Shown in pieces: positions 50,140 through 62,479 of a stretch of 64,000 bases of DNA. The position numbers and the translations under genes are program-made. The notes below the pieces were generated by a model that saw only the letters and a list, made by a program, of their open reading frames with translations, was not told the DNA's origin and did no database searches. Source of the DNA: Sipunculus nudus (lineage: Eukaryota > Annelida > Sipuncula > Golfingiida > Sipunculidae); the NCBI GenBank assembly GCA_026874595.1, contig CM049310.1, positions 42,659,558 to 42,723,557 of the forward strand. The letters run 5' to 3'. Positions within the stretch are counted from its first letter, which is position 1. Every line of letters begins with the position of its first letter.

Positions 50140-52290
50140 ATAAAAATTTCAGGATTCATAGGAGACCTGCCCAGGACCCCCCTGGATTTCACAATAGAGG
50201 GTTTAAAGGAAAATGGATACAATTTGTACCCTGTCTGGGTGCTCAGAATCATGCTTCTGGTCCGTAGCTGGCAGAATATAGGTCACCATGATCTAATTTC
50301 AGGTTTCAAAGGATAATTGCCGAGGATTTCCCTGAATGTCATGTTAGAAGATTCTAGGGCTAATGAATACAATTTGTGCCTTGTCTGTCTGGGTGCTCAA
50401 AACCATTTTTCAGCCCATAGGTCACACAATATAGGTCACCATGACCTAATTTCAGGTTTCCAAGGACACTTGACTAAGACCTCCCAGAATATTATATTAA
50501 AAGATTCCAGGCCTAGTGGATACAATTTGTGCCCTGTCTGACTGTCTGGGTACTTATTTGACATCTTTTCTGGTAGGTTGCAAAATACAGGTCATGGTGA
50601 CCTTATTTAAGTTTTCCAAGGACATTGGCCTAGGACGTCTCAGAATGTTATATTGAAGATTCTAGGCCTAACAGATACAATGTGTGTCCTGACTGACTGT
50701 CTGGGTGCTTTATGACTTCTTTTCCTAAAGGTTGCAAAATATAGGTCACGGTGACCAAATGTCAGTTTTTCACAGACATTTGCCAAGGACGTCTCAGAAA
50801 GTTACATTAGAATATTCTAGGCCTAACAAATACAATGTGTTCCCTGTCTGACTTTCTGGATGCTCAAAATCCTGTTTTCAGCCTGTAAGTCACAAAATGT
50901 AGATCACCATGACCTAATTTCAGGTTTCCAAGGAGATTTGCCTAGGACCTCCCAGGATGTTGCATTAGAAGATTCTAGGCCTAAAAGATACGATTAGTGT
51001 CCATCTGACATCCAGGGCGCTCAAAATCAGGTTTTTGTCTCGTAGGTCGCAAAATGTAGGTCACCATGACCTAATTTCAGGTTTGAAAGGAGACTTGCCT
51101 AGAGCCTCCCAGGAAATTGTGTAAGAAGATTCTAGGCCTTACAGATACGATTGCCACCATCTAACATTCAGGGTGTTCTTACGACATCTTTTTCCTATAG
51201 GTCGCAGAATATAGGCCACAGTGACCTAATTTCAGGTTTCAAAGGACGTTTGCCTAGGACCTCCCTAAATGTCATGTTGTAGGATTCTGGGCCTAATGGA
51301 TAGTATTTAGCCCTTCTGACTGTATGGGTGCTCAAAATCATGTTTTCGGCCCATAGGTCACAAAATATAGGTTACTATGACCTAATTTTAGGTTCCTAAG
51401 GAGATTTGCCGAGAAACTCCCAGGATTTTGAGTTAAAAGGTTCTAGGTCTCTCAGATACGATCTGTCCCCATCTGACATTTAGGGTGCTCGAAATCATGT
51501 TTTCGGCCTGTAGATCACAAAATATAGATCACCATGACCTAATTTCAGGTTGCCAAGGAGATTTGCCCAGGACCTCCAGAGGATTCTAGGCCTTATCGAT
51601 TCAAGTTGTGCTCCGTCTTGAAGTAATACTTGGCCATTGATAATCAAGTCACTGATGTAGATTGAGCTTCTCTATTACCATGATGCTGTAGCCAAAAGGA
51701 TAGCTTGTACTGAACTACGTTATCTGACTGTATTACTACACATGCTATATATAGACTGTATGAATGCGATACATGATATAGTGCTGTATGTGTATCATAT
51801 CACTACACGTCTGACTGTCTGGATGCTAAAAAATCATGTTTTCGGCCCGTAGGTAATAAAATATAGGTCACAATGACCTAATTTCAGGTTACCAAGGAGA
51901 CTTGCCTAGAAACCCCACGATATTGTGTTAGAAGATTCTAGGCACCACAGATACGATTTGTCACCATCTGACATTCAGGGTGCTCATATGACATCTTTTC
52001 CCTATAGGTCGCAGAATATAGGTCACAGTGACCTAGTTTCAGGTTTTCAAGGACATTTGTCTAGGATACCCCAAAATGTCAGGTTAGAGGTTTCTGGGCC
52101 TAATGGATACAATTTGTGCCCCTTCTGACTGTCTGGATGCTCAAAATCATGTTTTCGGCCCGTAAGTCACAAAATATAGGTCACCATGACCTAATTTCGG
52201 GTTTCAACGGCGATTTACCCAGGTGTACAGTTAGAAGTTTCTAGGTCTAACGGTTACGATTTGTGCCCTGTTAACGGACGGACGGCCGGA
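50140..52290 (+). repeat. 156-bp satellite with nuclear-receptor-like palindromes
   Basis: About 13 diverged units of 155-159 bp, broken by a non-repeat stretch at about 51,612-51,815. Nearly every unit keeps AGGTCAnnnTGACCT or a one- or two-base variant; exact copies are at 50,433, 51,058 and 52,178. Other shared words are TTTCAGGTTTCAAAGGA and TTCTAGGCCTAA. The array ends in GGACGGACGG and a 32-nt hairpin. Confidence 0.85.
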
Positions 52291-52315
52291 CGGACGCCGG
52301 ACAAAGGGTGATCGC

Positions 52316-52347
52316 TATAGCTCAGATGACTTACAGTCAGCTGAGCT
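52316..52347. repeat. Host copy of the 32-nt hairpin
   Basis: TATAGCTCAG...AGTCAGCTGAGCT at the end of the 156-bp satellite, with three mismatches to the copy at 14,479-14,510 in the viral part. Confidence 0.75.
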
Positions 52348-52772
52348 AAAAATACGGTCATATAAAGCCACGAACACAAATTGTTTCATTCCCACTGAAG
52401 TCTCCAACTGAGCGGACCTCAAATCGCCATGACACCAACATTACGGTTAACACGGTGTATTTACTTGATTGTATGGAGCCCCAATACGGACAGGAAACAA
52501 AAAGGGGACAACTCCACTCATTTGCCCTCAACCAAGCCTATAGGCACACAAAGTGAATCGCGTAATAACACAAAAGACAATGGTAAACGATTCAATAGTG
52601 ATTCGTCGCCTACTCAGATACAAATACAAAGAAACAGTACATGAGTATACAAAGTAATAGTACACGAGTTAAAGCAAGACCAACAACTTTCACAGCTACA
52701 GACCAATGAAGCCTGTGCACGTGACAAAAAAAAAATTGTTACTGAGGGCGTTTTACAATTCACCCAATATTT

Positions 52773-55700
52773 CAGTGGCGTATAAATTTTTTTTTCATTG
52801 GGGGGTATGCGGTACAGGGGGGTGTCTGAGGCCCCCCTCAGAAGCTGGAAGTTTTTTGTTTTTTTTTAAAGTGAATTGGTGCAATTTGATGAATACTTTA
52901 AGTGAAATTTTAATTAAAATGAACGTACGAGTTACCATTGAATATGACATCTTTGTAGGATAATGAAATAATATTTTACAGCATTTATTTACTCACCTTA
53001 TTTTCATACTTTTAAATACACCTGCTCAAATACGAACGATTAATAATCCTCTTAGTGCCTTTTTTGCTTTGTTCTTATTCCTATTGGCATAAAAATGGCT
53101 TCATAGAGTTAGAAACATTAAAAAGCAGCAATGAATAAAGACAAGACAGTTATAGCAGTTCCGTTTATTTATTTTGACATGTTGAAGCTAAACAGACACA
53201 AACAAAATGATATAATAGACTGTAAAATATGTTCCACAAAAAACTGAAGATAGACACTATATAATAGAACTAGATGTTGTTTGTTGATGAGGTGATGTTA
53301 ACTTAAGTGAAATTGCCAAACTTGTTTTTGCGATTCTCTGATCTGGAAGCAAACACCTTGGCAAGTTTCATAATGTCAATGTCATCCAGCATTGACTTGT
53401 GGATGTTAGCACCTGCACAAGAGTTCAGCCTGGTTTGCGTCATGTTGTTTCTCAACCAGGTCTTGAGTCTCCTTAATGTTGAGAAACTGCGTTCACATTC
53501 ACAAGAAGTTACTGGACAAACCAGCATTAACTTAAGCAGTGATCGCACATCCGGAAAGAGGCCCTTACATCTGTGGACATATTCTTGTATCCTGTTGTCG
53601 CAGCAGCGAGTGTTTTAGCCTTGGTTGTATGTCGATAAAGAAGTCAGTGGTTTTTTGTTAACAAATAACTATAATTTATTCCTAAAACAACCCTAACAAT
53701 ACAATACACTAAATCAATACAATTATACAGTAAAACAGCGTTATAGCAACAAGTTAATACAATCACTCAGAAAGATAATGGTACAGTACCTGGATACCAA
53801 CACCATCACAACGATAAGTAAATGTAAACTCTCGGAGAATGACAGTCCTATGGAAAGTTCTTGAAACATCCACAAAGCAAACTGAAGTCCAAATGCATAA
53901 AATCCAGGAGAAAGTCTTTGAAAATGTTTAATTGCCGCATTCGTCGGATAAGGTCTTAGAATCTCACATACGCTTCTGCGTCTGCTGGAATCTGCTCTGG
54001 TGTCTGCCTCCTGGTTCTAAACAACAGCCCCTTTCTATTACTTTACTCCCCAAACCGGGAATCTTCCACTTCTCGAACTGTCTATATGTTCTTGCCAAAT
54101 AACAGTAAACACGCGCTTCGGGAATTCTCTAGAAAGACATCGCTGTGTATCTCCTCACATCAGGCTCATCACGTGACCCACGACCAGGCGCGAAAACCCA
54201 AGGCTCACATGACGAGAGTTCAACTAGTACGGATTAAACTACACGAGTTACGCCCGTGTCACACAATAAAAGGAGCATCTATAACACAATGAACAACAGA
54301 TTATAACTTTCGCACATAGGCCTACATCTTATGAAACCTTTCCTATGGTGTAATAAAATATCCCATGCATTAGATTTTCTCTCGGGTTAAGGGCTACACG
54401 ACTTATTGTGACCCAAGAATTTGTCCATATTTACCATGCATATAATAGGCCTTTATGCCTGTTAGGCCTGCCTCCAACTCCCTGAAATAATTCCTTTCCC
54501 GAGCTATTCTGTATGGTGATTGATAGCAGTCGCCACAGCCACTGGTTCAGAATAGTTTTGGCCAAACCAAATTATCTAGCTAGGCCTAGGAGGCAAGCCT
54601 AATTTTTCCCCTAGTAGAAATTTAAGCCTACCGTTTGCGTGCCTGCACAAACCTGCACGCTGCGAAACTTGATGGAATGCGATATAATGCGCATGTGAAG
54701 CCCATGTTAACCTACCAAGTCGCTTGACGCTAAGCGACTTTTTCTGACCTTCTCACTAACATCACTAAAAGTGAGTACAAATTTTCCATCTTTTTCTGGA
54801 TTTGATATTATTAACTTCAACCTAAATTTTAACTTTACTTAGATAAAGAAAACTTTCTTTTACCTATCTTGGCACTGGTGTCGTGATGTTCCGTTTCACA
54901 AAACTCAACCTATTGTCCTCTACGGATGTGTCACTCTGGATTTTTTTTTTTTTTTTCAAATTTACAGAACGATACAAAGTTGAAAAAGTTCCTTGCTATC
55001 TCGTGAGTTTTTCGCGACCAATTAGTTCCTCATTAAAATAAGTCGACATATATATATATACCTATCAAACTTAAAAATGCTTCGATTTTACATAAAATAA
55101 CTGATGTCAGTGTACACAACCCTTCAGTGTGAAAATGTGACTTGTTGTAGGTACAAGATCTGAGGACAGAAGTGCATACCTTAGCCTATTGGTACCAGAT
55201 AATTCCTATGCTATCCAAAAAATTCTGTCACCAAAATTATGCTCATTTTTTGTAAACCCATTAGACATTGCAAAATATTTCTAGTATCAAGATTTTTCAC
55301 ATCACTTCCATATTATCTAAGAAATCTCATTAGGAAACCTATTTGAATTATGGCCAATTTATGTTAACTTTTCAGTTTGTTAAATTCATTCTTCCAGTTC
55401 AAGCAGATGAATATTAACAAAGGGAGGATGTTTTGTGAAGTTGTATACATTGAGTCATTTTTTAAATTTGTTGTATACATATCTTAGGAAGAAATATGCT
55501 ACAATAATTAAGTAAGCAGATTTTCTCTACTTATGATCTTGTAAAGCATGTGATCTTTTATGTTTGCTTAATAGATGATGGGTTTAAAATTTGTCTATGA
55601 TAATGATCCCCGGCATCCAAAGGGTTAAAAGATTTACAAAATAATTGGTTTCGTTCTTTGATTTAGTTTAGGCAAAGGCGCTGATAAGCCAAAGGTGACT

Positions 55701-55983
55701 AATGTGGTAACTTATTGATTTATGTTTCTTCAGCATATTTGTGGGTTTTCCTCTTCCACTGATTAAAATCCAAGCATTTTGATAGTAAAAACTGAAGACA
55801 TCCCATTTTAATTATGAATTCTGTGGCAGGGTTTTAAAGTGTGAAAAAATACTGAAAATCCCCATTTTATCCTACACACAGTCAAAACATTGGGGGGGGG
55901 GGTATAATACAATGGGCCATAGCCCCCTTGTCAAAAATTAGGGGGGTATATATACCCCATCCCCCCCTGGATCTACGCCTATG
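52773..55983 (-). mobile_element. Degenerate hAT transposon with 8-bp target duplication
   Basis: Ends are CAGTGGCGTA and TACGCCTATG, imperfect inverted termini of hAT type. Both sides carry the 8-bp duplication CAATATTT (52,765-52,772 and 55,984-55,991). A related repeat copy at 57,125 shows the unfilled site with a single CAATATTT (57,135-57,142). Inside is the hAT C-terminal dimerisation domain on the minus strand. Most of the transposase is missing, replaced by unrelated A+T-rich DNA (about 53,620-55,850). Confidence 0.85.
53303..53620 (-). pseudogene. hAT transposase C-terminal fragment
   Basis: The open part encodes the conserved hAT dimerisation segment: CECERSFSTLRRLKTWLRNNM, then TRLNSCAGANIH and a Lys/Arg-rich end. 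The reading continues upstream only to about residue 30 before the segment (RIQEYVHRCKGLFPDV). The catalytic DDE part and N-terminal zinc finger are absent, so the enzyme is not functional. Confidence 0.8.
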
Positions 55984-57560
55984 CAATATTTACAGTAGCT
56001 TTAATATCTGCAGTTGTTAAAAACAACCCTGAAAAGATATCATATCAGGACAGTATAGAAACTTGGGGAAAATAAATTATTTGAGATTCCAAATTCAATC
56101 ATCTCACACATGAAGGAATGTCCAAGGTCAATCAGCACAACGTGTTCCTCCGTGTGATAAATAAATGGACTCAATCAACCAGAGAGGACAACACTGACAA
56201 TTCTATAGATATGGTCGGACAACGGTCCTCAGAGATCCCCGCATTTCTGATAGTGCTGGACTAGTTTACATGTGGGTAAAAAATTTAATAGTTAATAGTT
56301 TAAAATATGACAGTTTTTTTTCAATATGCATGAAGGAACAAAAATCCTACTTTTTCAAAACACATTAAAATATGTCTGAAATAATGTGCAATAAAAAGAC
56401 CGTTTATAATCTGGTGGTCATATTTGATTTTGAGCAATTCTATATGACCTTAATCGCATATTCATTCAATGAATAATCATAAGCGTTGGACTAACGAGCA
56501 ACCAATCAGGTGACTTTAAACATTGTAAAGCGTCAATCATCTGACAAAAACAAAATTTTGCATAATTTGATAGAGCTCTGTCAAACAAAACACATGTAGT
56601 TTGTACCAGAACCCATGTAAGCATGTTTTCCGGGATGATTTTATTATACAAAGGAGACAGTATAAAAAGTTCTAGGCTATAGCCAGTATAGGTTGCAGGA
56701 GCCATTCCTCCGACTAGCAAGTGAATAATGTCTTACCTGACACGTAAATCGTATGAGACAAATAATCCAAATTATTGCAAGTAAATTTACAAATCACAAT
56801 GACTGCGATATATTCAACAATATTGAGAACGGCGATACCAGTTGATAACGTCAGTCAATGCAACGTCATACGTCATCGACCTTTGTGACGTCATTATTAT
56901 TTTATAAACAGCTCTCGCTACCATGGGCATGGAAGACCTTCTGTGTAGGGGCGTTTTGGGGGCTCATTATAAAAATTAGGTTAAAAGGGCGGAGAATTTG
57001 GGCTGTGGTGGATAGGTCAATTCAAGTCCTCATAGCACAATCATCCCATTGAACTTGAAAAAGACCAAGAGTATTCTGTTTGTGAAAACATTTGCGAAAG
57101 AAAATCGTGTAACTTGGGGCGTTTCACAATTCATCCAATATTTGCAGAAGCTTTAAAATCTGCAGTGCAATTAAAGATATCACAGACAGGACGATACATA
57201 AAAAAAGGAACTTGGAGAAAAATTAATCATTTGAGACTCAGAAATAATCTCGATATTCAATCATCTCACGCATGAAGGAATGTCCAGGACCAATAATCAC
57301 GACGTAATCCTCCGTGTGAAAATTAATGGACAGACTCCAACAGAGAGGAAAACGCTGACAAAACTAGATGTGGTCGGAAAACGGTCCTCAGAGGGCTCCG
57401 CATTTCTTATAGTGCTTGACAAGATTACATTTAGGTAAAAACATTAGTTTATGGTTTAAAATATGACAAACAGAAAGAGTTTTTTATTATAAATATGCAT
57501 GAACGAAAAAAAATCATACAAAATCACTGTTTATTTTCTGGCGGCCATATTTGATTTTAA
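55984..57560 (+). repeat. Two diverged copies of a repeat (1.1 kb apart)
   Basis: Sequences near 55,984-56,460 and 57,125-57,545 align, sharing AATCATCTCAC, GAAGGAATGTCCA, TCCTCCGTGTGA and GGTCGGA(C/A)AACGGTCCTCAGAG. The first copy is split by the hAT element. No gene is seen. The following DNA to 58,080 repeats GAAAATCACC-type words and ends with GACGGACGG and ATCACTATAGGG, a further dispersed repeat end. Confidence 0.7.
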
Positions 57561-58432
57561 GCAATTCTGTAATTCAATTCCTCAAAGGCACAATCATCCT
57601 TGTGAACTTTAAAAAGATCAAGGGTATTCTCTTTGTGGAAATGTTTGCGACAGAATATCTTCGACAGATATCTCCGGTCTGGACTGCCATATTAGACTTT
57701 TGACGGGTATGCAGCTCTTATAGGCAGCAACGATCCCTGTGAACATGAGAAAGATCAAGCATGTTCTTACTGAGATATAACGCGTGAAAGAAAATCACCG
57801 ATTGTGCTCTGACGGCCATATTTGAATTTCCTACAGGCCTGTAATTCAACAGGTTTTGGGCCCTAATAGGTACATCCCTTTAAATCTGAGAAAAATCAAG
57901 CATGTTCTTGTTGAAATATCGGGCGCGAAAGATAGCGTCACTGCAGGACGGACGGAAATACGAAGTACGGAAGGACAGACGGAAGGACTGACACGGTGAT
58001 CACTATAGGGCAACGCCTTACAAGCAGGGCCCCAATGACGGACCGACAGACAGACGTACAAACCCAAATCAATGTCCCCCCCCTATCCGCGGAGCGGGCA
58101 CAAAAAAATGTGAATGATTATGATATGGCCTTTGTTGTTGTCTAGCCATACTTTTACATCACACGTTTAACCATTGTCACTCCGTAAAGGCCTGAAAGGG
58201 GATGCTGACCATCATATTATCACTAACATCGTGTAAATATTCTTTGATGTATGAACTAACAAATGAACCTACAAATTGATTGGTGCATATAATTACTTGT
58301 ATATGTATGAAGAGACACTGGTAACAGAGCACAAAGGATGACCTACATATCATTGGACGGTTTTTGCGTACACACCTCTGATCAGGTCAGCGGCAGCCTG
58401 GATGTAAACAACCCCCTATAGAGGGTTGCTAC

Positions 58433-60224
58433 TAGGGCCCTGCGCGAGCCGAAAAACTGAACCCGCACTTGCCCCCATCATGCCCGCCCCGCAATCAAAG
58501 AAAAAAATTCAGCCCGCCCAGTCCCGCAGTTACTATGATTCTTTCAGCCCGCACCCGTCACGCCCCGCATGTTTCAAGTTTCCAGCCTCGCAGTCCAGCT
58601 TGAAAAAAAAACCAAGCAAATTCGTGGAATAAATGTCCCCCGCTTTGGAATCTTGTTATTTTTCATGCTTGATAAAGGACGGACAGACAGAATGACAGAC
58701 AGACAGACAGACAGAAGCCAGACACTCCAAAACAAATCCCAACCAGGGTATGCATGAGAGCAATCACTGACCAAAATTTGAATGAAATCGAATAATATTT
58801 AGGAAAGTTATAACAGGGAAACGAAAACCTGACAAACTAGAGAGAGTGACAGACAGACGGACATAAGCCAGACACTTCAAAACAAATCCAAACCAAGGTA
58901 AGTATGAGAGCAATCACTGACCAACATTTGAATGACATCGGATAACATTTAGGAAAGTTATAGCAGGGAAACGAAAACCTGACAGACGGACAGACAAAGT
59001 AACAGACAGACAGACAAAAGCCAGACACTCCAAAACTAATCCCAACCAAGGTATGCATGAGAGCAATATTTGACTTAAATCTGAATGAAATCGGATAATA
59101 TTTAGGAAAGTTATCGCACGGAAATGAAAATCTGACGGACTGACAGTGACAGACAGACAGATACCAGACACTCCAAAACCAATCCCAACCGAAGTAAGCA
59201 TGATAGCAATCACTGACCAAAATTTGAATGAAATCAGATAATAATTAGGAAAGTAATGGCACAGACACGAAAACCTGACAGACAGACAGACAGACAGACA
59301 GACAGAAGCCAGACACTCAAAATCCAATCCCAACCAAGGTAAGCATAAGAGCAATCACTGACCAAAATTTAAATAAAATCGGATAATATGTAGGAAAGTT
59401 ATCGCATGGAAATGAAAACAGACAGACAGACAAAGTGACAGACATACAGACAGATAGAAGTGAACCAGACACTCCAAAACAAATCGCAACCAAGGTATGC
59501 ATGAGAGCAATCACTGACCCAAATTTGAATGACATCGGATAATATTTAGGAAAGTTATAGCAGGTAAACGAACACCTGACAGGCGGACAATCAAAGTGAC
59601 AGACAGACAGACAGACAATGCCAGACACTCCAAAACTAATCCCAACCAAGGTATGCATGAACGCAATGTCTGACCAAAATTTAAATGAAATAAGATAATA
59701 TTTAGGAAATTTATCGCATGAAAACGAAACATGTACATTGTTACTGTACATATTCATACATGATCAGGCCAGGTTACTTTGTATAAAGTTATGACCAGCT
59801 CCCACTGCAAGGACAGTTGTTTTAAATCTAGATTTCAGATTAATTATGCATCATCTATTTTGTGTAAAAAATTGATCTTGTACATAGAAAAGAAAAAATT
59901 GCATAGTGTTGTTACAACTGCCAGTCAATGTAAGGGGTTAAAAGGAATAAATTAAAATATATTAACATTTATCTTTTCATATTTCTATTTTTACAACACC
60001 TGAACACATTTTATACAAAAATATCTTCATGTCTTTAAATGATAGTTTTTTAAGTATAGTTTTATATTAATGTTCTTCTGAAATGCCAGATCTTGTACCC
60101 GGAACCCGCCCCGCACTTTCTAGAATGAAAGTTGCCATGCGCCCCGCACAGAATCCTGAGCGGGGGCCCCGAGGTTGAGGGCCCTCGCGGGCTGCAGGGC
60201 AAAACCCACCCGCGCAGGGCCCTA
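58433..60224. mobile_element. Non-autonomous hAT-like element
   Basis: Perfect 14-bp terminal inverted repeats, TAGGGCCCTGCGCG and CGCGCAGGGCCCTA, bound a 1.8-kb element with no transposase. The flanks GTTGCTAC (58,425-58,432) and GTTTCTAC (60,225-60,232) match at seven of eight bases, consistent with an aged 8-bp hAT target duplication. G+C-rich ends enclose an A+T-rich core with an internal tandem array. Confidence 0.8.
58680..59740 (+). repeat. Tandem repeat of about 150 bp inside the hAT-like element
   Basis: About seven units, each with a GACAGACAGACA run, CCAGACACTCCAAAAC, AATCACTGACCAAAATTTGAA and TTAGGAAAGTTAT. Open frames rich in Cys/Leu/Ser/Val across it are translations of the repeat. 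Confidence 0.85.
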
Positions 60225-61040
60225 GTTTCTACCTGGAAGTCATTAGTTGCCCCAGCACTGACCACGCTGAGCCATACGAGGAAGAACTCCTGGGCTGCCT
60301 GTACCCGCTGGTCATTGCATGGTTATCAGTTTTGTCTGCAGCTGACCACATGTTAACATGGCACAGAGAAAGCTTTCAAGTTCCTGTGAACAGCCTGACA
60401 AAGCAGCTAAATTAATCTAGTTATCTGGAGAAAATCAAGATGATCAACAATTTTTATTATTATACCATACCAAAATCACTGTGGAGTGAAGATGTAAAAT
60501 TGTGGCCAAATTCACCTTTCCTGACACCGTAACATACTACGCTTGATATTTAGCCACAGTGCCACAGTAAACAGTATATGAACAGTATATATGAACAGTA
60601 TATGTGAGCATTATATTTCCTTACATGAATAACATGGTCAATCAAATGGAACCACTGAATCAGACAGGTTAGTTTAGGCACAACAAACAGTTGTTGGTTT
60701 ATAAATTGTGGAACATATTTCACTCACTGAGCATTGCAAATAATCAATTGGAAGTATAGATGCAACAACAGTGTATCCTAACATAAGCTATCTTTCTGGT
60801 TTACTCAACATCAATAGCAGTGTTTTTCCCCTTTTGTAAATGCTTGAATGACAACCTGGGCACACTGGTGTCCAACATAGTCGGAAATAATGAAACCTCT
60901 ACCTGCCATAACTAAATCTCCAGTTAATAATTTATTCAGAAACCGCAAGTTCTCGGTAAAATATTTGTCACGGACACGGCCGCCCCATCCTTGAGATAAA
61001 AATGATATACGAGTAAAATGACTTCTTGAGATGTGATATA

Positions 61041-61370
61041 AATCAGAAATTTCACTGTATTTTGATGGGGGTATACGGACAAAAGCCCCCCCCCCCAACC
61101 CAAATGTTCAAGAGAGCAAAAGCCCCTTCCATATATATAATTTATAAATATAAATTATATATAATTAATAATATATTTCTCAATAATGAAGTGATCTGAT
61201 ATAAATTAGAAATTTCACTGTATTTTGATGGGGGTATACGGACAAAAGCCCCCCCCCCCCCGCCCCAACCCAAATGTTCAAGAGAGCAAAAGCCCCTTCC
61301 ATATATATAATTTATAAATATAAATTATATATAATTAATAATATATTTCTCAATAATGAAGTGATCTGAG
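61041..61370 (+). repeat. Tandem duplication of about 165 bp with C-tracts
   Basis: Two copies of TTTCACTGTATTTTGATGGG, a C12-C14 run, and a palindromic A+T block (ATATATAATTTATAAATATA). No gene is seen in 60,225-61,860. Confidence 0.8.
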
Positions 61371-61863
61371 TATACACGTAACTTATTGAGTGTAGATGCG
61401 TGTATCATGGTCTGCTCTCCTTGACATGGGATTACAACATGGATCCTATTATGACTTTTTGTCACTTTTGATCTATTAGAACAGCAAGCTTCACAGCAGA
61501 CATGGCCCATGTAGCTGACTTACTGTGAAGTATAACAAACCAACTGCATACACATCCAAGTATCATTGCTGAACAAATACTGTGGCAAGTGCAGCCTCGC
61601 AGCCCCCAGTAACTGACAGCCTGCCTCCCGGCGTGGTTGATGACCCTGACCCGAGATGCTGTGACGTCACGTAGGAACCCTCTATAGAATTCTCCAGGAA
61701 TAATCCGGTAAGTACTTGTCAAATGTGTTATATGATATATTCGTATTATTGGTAACCCTAAACCTTCCGGTATGGATCACAAGTGCCTGTGACAGGTTGT
61801 AAGATTTGGCATGATAAGCTGTATATTCTTTTTAACTCGTATCACACTAAATATCCGTTCTCT

Positions 61864-61864
61864 C

Positions 61865-61922
<58 letters not shown>
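61864..61922 (+). repeat. (C)12 and (CT)n microsatellite
   Basis: A C12 run is followed directly by more than twenty CT dinucleotides. It is length-variable by nature. Confidence 0.9.
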
Positions 61923-61927
<5 letters not shown>

Positions 61928-62479
61928 ACAGCTTTCTCAGTAGTATAAAAATTTTAACTATTATTTTAATTTGACTGATTTGGTGAATTTGGACATTCGA
62001 GGCCTGTCGCACAAGTGGTTACTGAATCGTTTTACATTGTATGACATCACCCTCTTACTTTATTATTTCCAACTTGTAAATTAATCACCATCTGTGTCTA
62101 AAACTGGTATTTTGGGAGCGACGGGCAACTCCGTTCACACATATCAAACCGTTGTTCTCATGGTGCCCGGTGAAAAAAGAGGAAGAAAATGAGCCTTAGT
62201 TTGTGAAGGTATGACAATTATTTACAAAGTAATGATCGAAATAAGATTCTGACGAGATTTGATGACCTTGAGCACCGACCTATTAAATATAAAAATACAG
62301 CTTTTAGAAATCTTCCTGATATACGATATGTGTAATTTACAAAAATATATATATAAGACAAGACCAAGCAAATTGGCGAAGTTGAGGACAACTGACAAAC
62401 ATACAGACATGTTGACAAGGTGACATATTAAGGATAAGCTTATGGAGAAGGTGAATTGAAACAAAATGAGCTATAGTTT

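Noticed and set aside
57990-58010. Phage-type promoter look-alike ATCACTATAGGG
   Set aside because: It lies in a dispersed host repeat end. The resemblance is coincidental and the rest of the promoter is missing.
58574-59757. Cys/Leu/Ser/Val-rich frames resembling membrane proteins
   Set aside because: They are translations of GACAGACA runs within the 150-bp tandem repeat.
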